NCBI GenBank assembly: GCA_011634665.1
Contig: WAEK01000002.1
Location: 2,252,501-2,316,500 of the forward strand
Origin: Mortierella sp. BCC40632
Lineage: Eukaryota > Mortierellomycota > Mortierellomycetes > Mortierellales > Mortierellaceae
Direction of reading: 5' to 3'
Length of the DNA stretch: 64,000 nucleotides
Position 1 is the first letter of the stretch, and every line of letters starts with the position of its first letter. Of this stretch, positions 37,901 to 47,916 are shown piece after piece. A model generated the notes under the pieces. That model made no database searches. It was given only the letters and a program-made list of their open reading frames with translations, and was not told where the DNA came from. Both the position numbers and the translations under genes were made by a program.

Positions 37901-39064
37901 TGAGCCATGACACACAGTCGGCCGCATGTCTAGTAGCAACACCGTGTACCTGTCACCACCAGGAGCAAGCGAGTGTTCCAGCATCTTGGAAACGGTGTCG
38001 CTGCTTAGCTCCTTTAGGTCCATGGGTGGATGAGAAAGGTCACAGGTGTTGATGCAGTTGCTGTTGTTGTTGTTGTTATTGTTGTTGTTGTTGCTACTGT
38101 TACTGTTGTTATTGTTGTCGTTCTTGCTGTTGTTGTTGTGGCCATTTTTGTGGTCGTTGTTATTACTGTGGTGATGGTGGCTGTGTGTGTGGAGGAGAGC
38201 AAGGGCAGAAGTAGGCATTGAAGGGACAGGCTTCAAGGAGGACAGGCACAGGGTCGAGTAAGCATTCCCAAGATGACATGGTCGAAGCGCAGTCCGATCG
38301 ACCGTAGTCGAGGCTTTGGTTGGTGGGTATGGTTCCCATGTATAGCTGTTAGTCGAGGCCACATGGGCAGGACGAGGGTGGGCCGTAGGAGGCATAGTGG
38401 CAAAAGTGTTTAAAGAAGGGGCAACGGTCTCGTGGGGACACGAGCGTCGGCGCGTAGAGAGAAGTGGGGTGGAAGAAGTAGAAGGGGAAGAGGAAGAAGA
38501 GGAGGAGGAGGAGGAGGAGGAGGAGGAGAAAGAGGAAGAGGGAGAAGAAGAGGAAAAAGAAGAAGAAAATGAAAAAGCAGTGGGTGAGGCAGGCGAGGAA
38601 CCAGAAGAGGACAGAGAGTGGAGAGGGGTGGATGAGACAACAACAGCAGGAGTGGCGACGAGACCCTTGGGCTCGGACGAGACGGCAGGGGTCCTCGCAG
38701 AGTCGAGTGGGCGAGGTGTGACCTCGAGGCGGACTGAGGAGGTGGAAGAGGGCGCGCGGCGGTGGAGTGGTCGCAGAGGATGGCTGGAGTGACGGGTGTC
38801 CTGCAGCGATGACGATGCGGGCGGCCGTGCAGATGGAAAGGAGGCAGAGTGTGTGGTTTGGCGGGCGAGATCAGGATGCGGGTGCGTAGAAGAAGCAGAG
38901 GTCAGTGATGGAGGTGGAGGTGGTGGAGGAGTCGATAATGGATGTGCAGTGGGCCGAGAGCATGGGCCGTGATAACTGTGGTGGCGATGTCGCAGACCGA
39001 ATGAAGGGAGTGCGCGCGGGGTGGGAGTGAAGAGACAGACCTCGGCTGGGCCGGTTGCGGTCAT
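34984..39064 (-). CDS. Pyp/Ptp3-type MAPK tyrosine phosphatase (rhodanese domain plus PTP domain)
   Basis: Dephosphorylates tyrosine, by homology on stress or pheromone MAP kinases. Exons 39064-37648, 37041-36410 and 36129-34984 join in phase, about 1064 aa. A Ser/Pro/Asn-rich leader of about 350 residues precedes a rhodanese-like domain (YTVLLLDMRPT, VPNVLLKRPMYSLKMV, IVIFDATG, ending IGFVHGGFNAF). Its catalytic-loop position is DATG without Cys, so it is an inactive, probably MAPK-docking, module as in Pyp1/Ptp3. A linker contains a Thr/Lys run. The PTP domain shows KNRYSNVWPFDQTRIKL, DYINASLLQ, YIATQAPLPSTIPDFWQMV, the WPD loop (YTGWPDLGVP), the P-loop HCSAGCGRTGAFCVID and the Q-loop block QTLRQYVFCYEAI. 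All key catalytic residues are present. The start at 39064 (MTATGPAE) is preferred; an in-frame ATG at 39130 exists. A TATA box lies about 347 bp upstream. Confidence 0.93.
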
Positions 39065-39188
39065 TGCTGGGCGTGTGGAAGCAAGGTGGAAGATGAAGAG
39101 GCACAAGCACACTCGCACATACACGAACACGCACAGAGAAAGAAGTAAATTGGACTATGTGAAAAAAGAGTAGAGAGGAAAGAGAGAG

Positions 39189-39223
<35 letters not shown>

Positions 39224-39254
39224 AAACAAGGTTGTTGGCCAGAGATAGAAAGAG

Positions 39255-39291
39255 AGTAAGTGAGTGAGTGAGTGAGTGAGTGAGTGAGTGA
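39255..39291. repeat. (GAGT)n tetranucleotide repeat
   Basis: About nine tandem GAGT units in the predicted 5' leader of the PTP gene; CTCA on the sense strand. Confidence 0.95.
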
Positions 39292-39410
39292 GAAAAGTGC
39301 AAGTGGGAGGTCAAGCAGGTCACGCGATCTCGATGGAGAAAAGAGAATGCGACGAATGCACAGGCGCGAATTGATCAGAATGCAACTGGGAGGACTGGTT
39401 GAAAGTGGGT

Positions 39411-39421
39411 CCTTTTATATA
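39411..39421 (-). promoter_or_regulatory. TATA box of the PTP gene
   Basis: The minus strand reads TATATAAAAGG, a perfect TATA-box match, 347 bp upstream of the chosen ATG at 39064. Transcription starting about 30 bp downstream would give a roughly 300-nt 5' leader rich in CT and CTCA repeats. Confidence 0.6.
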
Positions 39422-40674
39422 GCCAGGAGAGAAAGGAGGAGGGAGAGAGAGAGAGAGAGAGAGAGAGAAGTGGGAATAAAAGAAGAAGAGCGAGTGGGAG
39501 AACAGGTGAGAGAGCGAGTAGGAGAGAAGAGATACAAGAAAGAGAGAGAGTGTGTGTGAGAGAGGGTCACTGGCCTTCTCCCCGCCCAATGACCTCATTC
39601 GGCCTCTCTGGTTGGCGGGGACGTTCCATGACATCGCTCCGCGACCGTCCTCCCCCCGATGCCCTTTTTAGTATGGCATATTCCGTCATGTCCACAATCT
39701 CTCTTTTCTCTCTTTCTCTCTCTCTTTCTCTTTCTCCTTTCTGCGCACGGCCCCGCCTGCCTCCGCTGGCACCCTGCTTGGTCTTCGCGGACACCGTGCT
39801 TGTACGCGGCTCACCTGCATCCTGCTGGCCTGTTGTGTGTGTGTTCATTTTTTTTTCTCAACCCATCCATGTCAACCGCACATTGTCCATGTCGTCGTCC
39901 CCCCTTTTCTTCCCCGCATGTGGTGTCCTGACGCGTGTCAGCAACGCGTTCCTCCTTTTGGTCCCAAACGCCTACTGTGCAGTAGAGAGAAAGAAAGAGA
40001 GAAAGGTCAGTGTTCACAACTAGGGTCTGCATGCCTAGACCCTTGTCCTCCTCCTTCCCCTTCCCCATTCTCCTCACTCTCCCCACTTTCCACAATAGTC
40101 CTCATCGGATGACATCGGTTTGGTCTACCTCGGCATAATCCTGTGCTGTGTCGCTGTCTGATGGACGACAAGGGTTCGATCCACCCAGCCACTGTCAATT
40201 CCCGCTGTTGGTCTCCAGCCGAGAGAGACATTGCACAAGATAAGGAAATATGAGAGAAAGAGAGAAAGAGAGACAGAGAAACAGCCTGGCCCTGCTCCCG
40301 ATATCCTTTTCCAAGACTCGAATGTCTTGCTTTCCCTTCGGCTCCGCCCCACTCCTACTCGGAAAACCACTGGCAGGCCACGGATCGGGCTATGAAGTCT
40401 GGAATATGGGGAAGGCGAGAGGTCCAGGCACTGTTGTTGGCCATGGTCTCTTGTCCCTTTTTTTTTTCTCTCTCTCTCTCTCTCTCTCCTTCTCTCTTTC
40501 TTCCCTTACCCGATGTGAAATGGCGGCTCACTTCTCTCTGACCAATCGTTATCCTTTCCATATTCTCGTTTTGTTTTGTTTTGTCTTGTTTTGTTATTTC
40601 TCCTCTACAATGTCTACGCCTGATGACATCTATTCAGAATTCTCGGCACGTTTTCTTGCGAGAAGAGGCTCGAT

Positions 40675-40678
<4 letters not shown>

Positions 40679-40730
<52 letters not shown>
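40679..40730. repeat. (CT)n microsatellite
   Basis: About 50 bp of CT dinucleotides followed by TCTATCTA. Confidence 0.95.
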
Positions 40731-40737
<7 letters not shown>

Positions 40738-40803
40738 TCCTCGCTCTCGCTCTATCTCCTTTTACATAACTCCACAGCTGCTTCTTTCTCATTTTAGTCC
40801 TAC

Positions 40804-40977
40804 CGTTCCTGCTCCTTGTTCTGCGACAATGCGAGGAAAAATTGGGTCCATGTCGGTGGTCTAGAATATGTACTGAGTCTATCCGAACCGTACAGGGAAG
40901 GCGAATAATAAAAAAAGATTTCAGATCGAGAAATTACAAGAGTACGTACTCATCATCCGCGAATCCATAGGAGACAT
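40804..40977 (-). other. possible two exons of a small unrecognised protein
   Basis: On the minus strand, ATG at 40977 opens MSPMDSRMMS (40977-40946) up to a GTACTC donor. The next acceptor (TTCTAG) at 40861 leads in phase into PPTWTQFFLALSQNKEQER (40860-40804), then a GTAGGA donor. A continuation after a (GA)n tract near 40677 could read ISSLFSQENVPRILNRCHQA, but its acceptor would lack a pyrimidine tract. The composition looks protein-like, but no family is recognised and the plus strand also offers an acceptor here. Confidence 0.2.
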
Positions 40978-42043
40978 GTCCTTTTTTTTTTATTTTTTTT
41001 TTTTTTTTTTTTTTTTTGAAGATATAAAAAAAAAGAAGCCAACGTCCTCCCTGCGTTTCGGCGTCATTTTCGTCAACAATAACCCAGTTTGAAAGAATAG
41101 TCGCCGATGGTATCCCTGAGCGGTAGGAATATGCAAAACGACCTGGTCATTTGAAAGCTTAGTGCGGGCGCGTTTTTTTTTTGTACGCGTTGAATCCCGT
41201 CATCAGCATCATCGATTCCCTGACCCATACATGCCATTCTTTCTTTCTCTTTTATTTTTTTTTCCCGTCCATGTTCTTATCCCGCCCGCTTCCGCCTTTC
41301 AGGCATTTTCGCTTTTTTTCGTCATAGAGTAACAGAAAGAATTAGGAGCATATAGTGAATGGAGGCATTGCGGGGCTAACCACAAATGAATATCATTAAG
41401 AGTGCTAGATTTGGTTTGGGCGGTCCCTTTTGGCTAAAGATTTTTTTTTTCTTGGGTATTTGCTGCATTCTCATTCGTCCATTGCGGTAACTACCCTTGT
41501 TTCTTACACACCCTTCCCTTTCCAGTTTCCCATTCATTGACACCTGCACCGTGCTTTCCTCCTCCTCTTCCTCCTCCTCCCCTTCCTCTTTACCCCCCCC
41601 CCACTTCCCTTCTCTTCCTTTACTTTCCCTTCTTCTCTTTCTCCTAGTTGCTTCTCTCCTCTTTCTTTACTTCCTATCAGCGCGATAACGAATACTCTGC
41701 GAGACGGACGGACCTTTGATACCATCCATGCGGGACTGCGTTCGCGCATTCCGCGCCTCAATTCTCCTCTTTTTTTTTTTTTTTTTTTCAACATCCCAAG
41801 ACATAAGATTTTCGCTCAATGACGCTGATCCATTCAATAACAGTCGCACATTCGCGCGTTCACTCTGCGCTACCACAGCTCGCTTTGCTCATCCAAAATG
41901 ATTTTTTTCTCTTTCATTCTTCGACACGAGCAATTGGCCCCTCGTATCGTACAGTGTGTATGTGAGCGCGTTGTCTCTCTCTCTCTCTCTTTAAATTCCG
42001 CGGATCCTCTCAGGATCCACTTTCAACATCTACTTGTCTTTGC

Positions 42044-42046
<3 letters not shown>

Positions 42047-42100
<54 letters not shown>
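42047..42100. repeat. 54-nt poly-T homopolymer
   Basis: Unbroken T run downstream of YPT7 (poly-A on the sense strand of that gene). The exact length is probably unreliable in any assembly. Confidence 0.9.
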
Positions 42101-42102
<2 letters not shown>

Positions 42103-42308
42103 CCTAAAATCAATGACATTCGTGGCCGAGCTTTATTGGACTTTCGAAGGCCGTATATATTAACAAACAACTGCCGCTGCCCGCCACCGCTGCCGCTGCC
42201 GCCGTCGTCCGCCAATTGCTACTTGTGGATCGATCCCCCTCCCTCCTCGTTATTTTTTTTTTCTTTTCTTTTCTTTTTTTTCTTCTTATGTGATCATCTC
42301 CAGACAAC

Positions 42309-44589
42309 TTAGCAGGCGCATCCAAAGTCCTTGGACGTGTCACTGTCGATCTTGATTGAATCAGGAAAGTCACTATTCCCATCCAACGGAAAAGCAGAAA
42401 AAAAAAAAAGAAATTTGAACACAAACAAAAAAAAAAAAAAAAAAAAGAAATGGCGTTATTAAATAGCAGTAAATCAGATCTTGACTCATTTCTTTTTCCC
42501 TATTTTTTTTTTTTTTTTTTCCCTTTTCTAACAGTCAAAAACTTACATCTCGACCTCAACCTCCTGCTGAAGAGCATTCTTGGCAATGGTCTGGAAAGCC
42601 TGTTCAACATTGATGGCCTCTTTGGCAGAGGTCTCAAAGTATCTGTCATTCATTAAAAAAAAAAAGATGAAAAAAAAAAAAAAAAAGGGGAACCGGGCAC
42701 GTATAACGTTAGATATCATGCACCATGATGCAATCAGGAATGAGAAGAGGGACGTGACCACATTTGCAGTCCGCCCCAGTTCATTCCTGTGGCTTTCCAT
42801 GGCTCTCTCATTTTTTTTTTTTTCGCACATTTTTTTTTTTTTTTTTTCGCATAGCCGAAAAATCGCACTGCTTATGTCTTACGGGATGTTGCCCTTGGAC
42901 TGGCACCAGGCCATGGCGCGCTTTTGAGAAATCTGGAGGAATATGAAAACAATCGGTTAGGATATATAAAGGGTTAGATAACCTCTTCTGTACCAACGTT
43001 TAAAGAAAAAAGTCAACTCCTCTCTCTCCCCCTACGTACCATGCGCTTGGACTCTTCCATATCAATCTTGTTGCCAATGACAACAAAGGGAAAGTTCTCA
43101 GGACCACGGGGCGAAGCCTGGATCAAGAATTCATCGCGCCAGCTCTCCAAGGTCTCGAAACTCTTTGCGTTGTTGACATCGTAGACGAGCACACAGCAGT
43201 CAGCTCCGCGGTAAAAAGCAACACCCAACGACTGGAAACGCTCCTGTCCTGCAGTATCCCAGATCTAATTGCCCAAAAGGAAAAAAAAAAAAGACGGTCA
43301 GACGGCGCTGGAATTGAAGAAAAGAGACAGACAGACAAAAAGAATTCAGCCCTACCTGCATGGTCACGACGCGATCGTCAACATTGACTTCCTTGGTCAA
43401 AAAGTCGGCACCGATGGTTGCCTTGTACTGGTGACTGAACTTTTTGTTGACATATTGGTTCATCAGCGAGGTCTTGCCGACACTAGAGAGGGATAGAGAG
43501 GGAAGAAAGAGAGGAATAGAGAGAGAGAGAGAGGACAAAACGGGGGAAGGATGAGTGTCATTCCACAGATGGGACAATCAGGTTACCCTTCCCATGGCTG
43601 AAAAGGCCAAGATGCCTCTGTTCAGTCGGGAAAAAAGTTCATCCTCCTCCCTTTCCTTGCGCCATTGACTCATTCTCCCGCTGGTGTCGTCCAACAAGAC
43701 TGGTAATCACATACCCACTCTCGCCGAGAATGATGACCTAGATTGAAGAAAAAAAAAAGAGAGAGATTTGATGTTTAAAAAAGACCATCCAATGAGCATG
43801 GGAGGTAGAAGGGGGGGTCACAAGATGAACCACATCAGATAGAGAAAGAACAGACGATTAGATTAGTGCCAACAGACCGCGTTGGCGTTGGGATTAGCTG
43901 AAAGCCCGTGCCCTAGTGCAAAAGCAATGCCTTTTTTTCTTTTTTTTCGCAGGCCCATCAGTTCCATGAGCCTCCTTGTCTCCGCTCCCCTTTTCTCTCG
44001 CCCACTGGTCAGTAACGCCGCCGCAGCGGAGGACGAAGCAGTCAGAAACAAAAAGAGTCGAAAGGGGGGGGGGGGGGGGGTGGAAAGAGGAGAGGAGAGT
44101 GAAAGCGGGCTGAAGAACCAGGTGGTGCTCGGGTCAAGGTGGTTGAAATAAGCACACTCGTACTCACACTCGCACTCACAGACAGACAGACACACCCATT
44201 CACACACATCGCACGTCCTCTCTTTCAACGCTTCATCATCCATTTTACTTCTTTCTCCTCCTCCTCCTCCTTCCCCCCTTTTCCCAAATGGTTGGTTCTC
44301 CTGTCACTTTTGTATTGTCTCGATGAGTTGGCAAACAACAGATTGAGAAGATGGTGGCCAATACTGCAGATTGGATGGGTATTGTCTATTCCTGAAAGGG
44401 ATTGCTCAAAAAAAAAAAACTTATCCATATTCAAGCCCGCGCGTGGGTAAAGAGGAACTCACTTTCCTCCTTCCTTCCTCTCTCACTTTTTTTTTTTTTT
44501 TTTATTGTTTATTATCCATGTGCTCGAGGGATTAACCCCTCGGCCGCTTTTTTTTACCTTGAGGAGGAGCTTTTACGAGAGGCAGACAT
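42309..44589 (-). CDS. YPT7: Rab7-family GTPase YPT7, with an exon-1 frame defect
   Basis: Late endosome/vacuole Rab GTPase for homotypic fusion and HOPS recruitment. Seven exons: 44589-44558, 43737-43715 (23 nt), 43482-43356, 43264-43040, about 42931-42890, then the exon coding [20 protein letters not shown], and a last exon ending at 42309. P-loop GESGVGKTS spans a splice site. The effector region is [14 protein letters not shown], then [20 protein letters not shown] (switch II), NKID and ETSAK. The C-terminus [20 protein letters not shown] carries the CxC double-geranylgeranylation motif. Exon 1 is 32 nt where a phase-0 exon needs 33: the annotated frame reads [10 protein letters not shown], but the sequence after the AAAA run matches the Rab7 N-terminus (LLLK) one frame over. 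So either one A is missing in the assembly or the allele is broken. All other joins are intact. Confidence 0.93.
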
Positions 44590-45913
44590 TATATGTATGT
44601 GATGAGGTGGTAGTGGTAGTGGGGGATGATGTGGGGACAAAAAAAAAAAAAAAAGGTCAAAGAGGGAAAAGAGGGAAAAAAAAAAGAGAGAGAGAGAGAG
44701 AGAAAAGAAAGTGTGGAGGGTTTCTAAACAAACCCCGAATGGGGAGTGATTTGACTCTCTATGTTACCCGAAATTTAAAAAAAATGGGTGCAAGATCTAC
44801 GTCACCGAAGCCTTTTTTTTTAAACTTGCCCTTGTCCTCAACCCCCCGACTTTTTATGAAGAGATCGGTAGGCGCATGCAAGTCCCGTATGCTGGTCTTG
44901 ACCTGAGGTTTGGTAGAGAACGAGAAGAATCCAAAAATGCCAGTTAGAAAAAAAAAATGCATGTGATAGAGAGAAAAAAAAATCTTGCTAGTTGGAACGA
45001 AAGTGGTTTTGACTCTCGTCATGTCCTGTCGCGTCGAAGGACGCGCGGACGCATCCAAATCAAGAACAGAGTGTTTAGGAGGGGAGGGGGGAGGCAGCGC
45101 GAGTCAGTAGAGAATCATAGATTGATCATAATACGAGAAGAGAGGTGGGGGCGATGAAGGGCGAGACTGAGGAATTGAGCTTGCCTAAGGCGCCGGATGG
45201 TTTGTGATTTTGTATAGAAAGATCAATGATTTTTCTCTTGCCTCCCTATCCCCATAATGCACCTGAGGAAACGATCAACCCTAGACGACTCTTCCGAGTG
45301 TTCGTCATGCTGCAATGGCGAAGCGAAAGAGGAAGTGTGGGGGCAAGGAAGAACAAACTCGAGTAGGAGCTGCTCTGCTCAAATGTAGCCTTTGTCTCCG
45401 TCTTCTCTTTTTCTATCTATTGTTTACATTTGAGCTCAATAAGCTGATTTGAGGCATTCATTGCCCTGTAATGTGTTGATGCATACATGTCCAAAAAAGG
45501 CGGTCTAGTAAGGGACCTTGAAACCCCAATAGCAAGCGATTTTGAGTGAATAACAACTATCATCCGTAGATGCTCCTTTCTCTTAATGGGCAATCGTCAG
45601 GCCAAACTCTTCATGGCGCTGAAATACTTGGTAGGTCGACTGCCTCCTAGGATTCTGGATTCGAGCTAGCCAATATGGAGATCGAACCACAAAAATATTC
45701 TGCTTGCTCAAGCCATAAAGAAAGTCCATGCCAGACACGGCGCCGTGGATGGGTCAGTGATAAAGTAAGATGTGAACGATTTGCCAAGGTTGGATGGAAA
45801 GTGTTGACCCACGCGAAGGTCGGCTTGCAGATCACTTGCAGTCCGTAGCAATTTGATCCGATCCTTTTCAAGACATTGAGTGTGTTCAAATAGTGGGGTT
45901 GAAGTAGCGTGCC
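44590..45913. other. intergenic region upstream of YPT7 and the small basic protein gene
   Basis: The first 400 bases have poly-A and GA runs. From about 44990 to 45900 the sequence is unusually free of simple repeats, but I see no long frame and no recognisable motif on either strand. It could contain 5' UTR or upstream exons of the gene beginning near 45914. Confidence 0.4.
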
Positions 45914-46029
45914 GTGTTAGATATGAAGACTGAAAAGTGGATGTTCCCTGTCTCCAAATATTTTAAGCAGTCTGATTGGCTACCATTTCAGGTATGCCTT
46001 TTATTTGTTGAAATTTCAAGAATCACTGG

Positions 46030-46063
<34 letters not shown>

Positions 46064-46777
46064 GCGGCGGAGAGGGAGGTAAGAGGGGGCGAAGCTTGAT
46101 ACCTTCTTGTCATGAAGAATGAGCATGCTCATCAAAACCATTCATCCTCCACAACTTCAGGCTGGTGCTGGCCATCGTCCTTAGCTATGGTGCATTACGA
46201 AAAGGAGGACATTCGTCTTGGTGACAGGAATCAGAGTTCAGGCAAAGTGCCATGTTTAGACTCGATCAAAGAATGCATCCCAGATTCAAGTGGTACGCTT
46301 CTCCACTCTTGATACATGTTCCTCCCCCCAGCTCGGAGAAAAAAAAAAAAAAAAAAAGGCGGTCGGATGAATTATTGGACAGTTAGGAGGAGGGTTCCCA
46401 ATAAACTAACAACTGCCTCATTCCTATTACATGACCTTTCTCTAGCTCACAAAGAGACTATACCAAGGATGAACAAGTCGGATAAACAGAACGAGAATAC
46501 AGCTACTGACAACACCAATGTCTCGGAGAAACGTGGACAGAAAGGAACCACAGACGGTGAAGACTGCGATAACGCTGCCACCACTGTTATCACTACAACT
46601 ACTGTTATGGATCAAGATCTGAAGAACAGGAAACGAAAAGCAGGCTCGGAGGATTCTACTCTTGCTCCACATGAGGTTGAAGAGTTGAAGCAACGGAAAA
46701 AGCTCAAGAACTGGAAAAGAAAGCAGCGGAAAAAAGAGAAAATGGATTCCTGGAAAACTGTAGCAGGAGTTGAATAA
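45914..46777 (+). CDS. hypothetical small basic protein, about three exons
   Basis: Not recognised. Proposed exons are 45914-45991 (contains MKTEKWMFPVSKYFKQSDWL, then PFQ before GTATGC), 46118-46292 (NEHAHQNHSSSTTSGWCWPS, later VHYEKEDIRLGDRN and SIKECIPDSS before GTACGC) and 46446-46777. The last two joins fit in phase: donor phase 1 at 46292, acceptor CTCTAG at 46445. The first acceptor, ATGAAG at 46117, is weaker. The C-terminal third is Thr-rich and then strongly basic (KQRKKLKNWKRKQRKKEK), looking like a nuclear or nucleolar signal. No simple repeat interrupts the frames, which supports coding. It ends 58 bp from the stop of the convergent DUF202 gene, so the transcripts probably overlap. 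Existence is moderately likely; function unknown. A second model starts at ATG 46112 with two exons. Confidence 0.5.
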
Positions 46778-46835
46778 AAAAAAAGAAAAAAGAAAAAAAG
46801 AAAAGATAGGGCTTCATTTGAGAATAGCTATTTCA

Positions 46836-47702
46836 CTACGGCTCCTTTACCACGATGACGATAAAGCACGCTAGGAGAACAGCCATCACAGTGACGGTTG
46901 CTATAATAACGCTTCCACGACTCGCAGGGAACTGACCGTAGGAAAGTACACTCTGGCTATGAAAGTATCTAGAGGTTCCTAACCAAAGGAACATTATTCC
47001 CAAACAAATGAATGATCCTCCTAGTGGTCGAGCCACCTGTGCAAACTGTTGGTGTGATCCTGTGGTGCTAGTCTGGAGTCGGAAGAGCTGAGCAATCGCG
47101 ACACCAACTGTGATGAGTGAAAGTGATGAACGTAACCAGGCCAAATATGTCCGCTCATTGGCCAAGTGGTCTCGAGCAATCGATCCTTTGTTCTCTAGGA
47201 TGAGTGAAGGCGACCACCGATTATAGAGTGTCCCGAGATATGTTGCAACAGTCTTTGTCCAGCGAGGATGATCTTCAGGGTCTTCAGAAATAGAATGGCG
47301 ATGCCTAATAGAACCCGTGTTGCCTCTGGAGATAGATTCGGATTGAGTCACTCCAGACTGCGAAGCTAGAGCGACAGAGTCTGGGTCGTCTTCATTTAGA
47401 TCATCCTGTAAACTAGAGATACCGTCAGTGGTGGAAGAAGGTGAGATGGCTGCTAGCCTATTCCGAAGCTGGGTTGCCATAGACTTATTGGAGAAAGGAG
47501 GTGATCTAGAAGGATCCTGCTTAGTTCCATCCTTGTCCTCTTTGTCCACTTCCTTGTCTTCTACGTTGTCCCAGTGCTTGGGCTTTGCCGCTTCACGAAA
47601 GGAGACACTACCAGCACGTTTCGATCTGGTTTCTTCAATTTGAGAAGAGTAGGCTTGGCTGTTCGAGTCCAAGGGATGAAGAGAGGCGGAGTCGGTGTTC
47701 AT
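46836..47702 (-). CDS. DUF202 (Vtc1/YidH-like) integral membrane protein
   Basis: Single exon, 288 aa from the ATG at 47702 (MNTDSASLHPLDSN); an in-frame ATG at 47768 is less likely because it adds only a His-rich leader. Residues 1 to about 150 are polar and disordered. The C-terminal 130 residues contain the DUF202 signature (RDHLANERTYLAWLRSSLSL) followed by ITVGVAIAQLFRL as membrane segment 1. Two more membrane segments follow, GGSFICLGIMFLWLGTSRYF and IIATVTVMAVLLACFIVIVV. The family includes yeast Vtc1, part of the vacuolar polyphosphate polymerase complex, but the long N-terminus means this is more like uncharacterised fungal DUF202 proteins. The gene shares a 214-bp divergent promoter region with the UCH gene. 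Confidence 0.88.
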   Translation of the reverse strand: MNTDSASLHPLDSNSQAYSSQIEETRSKRAGSVSFREAAKPKHWDNVEDKEVDKEDKDGTKQDPSRSPPFSNKSMATQLRNRLAAISPSSTTDGISSLQDDLNEDDPDSVALASQSGVTQSESISRGNTGSIRHRHSISEDPEDHPRWTKTVATYLGTLYNRWSPSLILENKGSIARDHLANERTYLAWLRSSLSLITVGVAIAQLFRLQTSTTGSHQQFAQVARPLGGSFICLGIMFLWLGTSRYFHSQSVLSYGQFPASRGSVIIATVTVMAVLLACFIVIVVKEP

Positions 47703-47916
47703 TGTGTCTGTTGGGTGTGTGTGTGCGTGTGAATGGGATGACAAATGGGAGGGGCCGCGCCTCCACAATGACGGTCCTGTTCAAGCGGGCTAAAGAAAGC
47801 TAAAAAAGCATTCGTGTTCCTGCGCCTCCGCCCCATTACGACCCTTTTAAAAAAAAAAAGAGCCTTCCATTCCACCTCGTTTGCTTCTTTATACTCCTTC
47901 CATCCTCATCCTCAAC
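47703..47916. promoter_or_regulatory. short divergent intergenic region, likely bidirectional promoter
   Basis: Only 214 bp separate the ATG of the DUF202 gene (minus) from the ATG of the UCH gene (plus). It includes a TTTTAAAAAAAAAA element near 47846 and CTTTATACTCC near 47887. No clear TATA box matching the consensus was found. Confidence 0.5.

Larger units (their letters stand above)
39422..42308. other. 2.9 kb region between PTP promoter and YPT7, no gene established
   Basis: Contains GA tracts at 39440-39468 and 40250-40272, CT tracts at 39700-39735, 40469-40490 and 40679-40730, poly-T runs at 40981-41018, and a 54-T tract at 42047-42100. Sequence from about 41040 to 41500 is AT-richer and unique but shows no coding frame I can support. 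A possible small minus-strand gene near 40804-40977 is listed separately. Confidence 0.45.

Noticed and set aside
38397..38792. Glu-rich plus-strand frame
   Set aside because: Antisense of the Ser run in the Pyp-type phosphatase leader.
40160..40190. GGGTTCGATCC-like sequence resembling a tRNA T-arm
   Set aside because: No matching acceptor stem, D-arm or anticodon arm could be paired around it on either strand.
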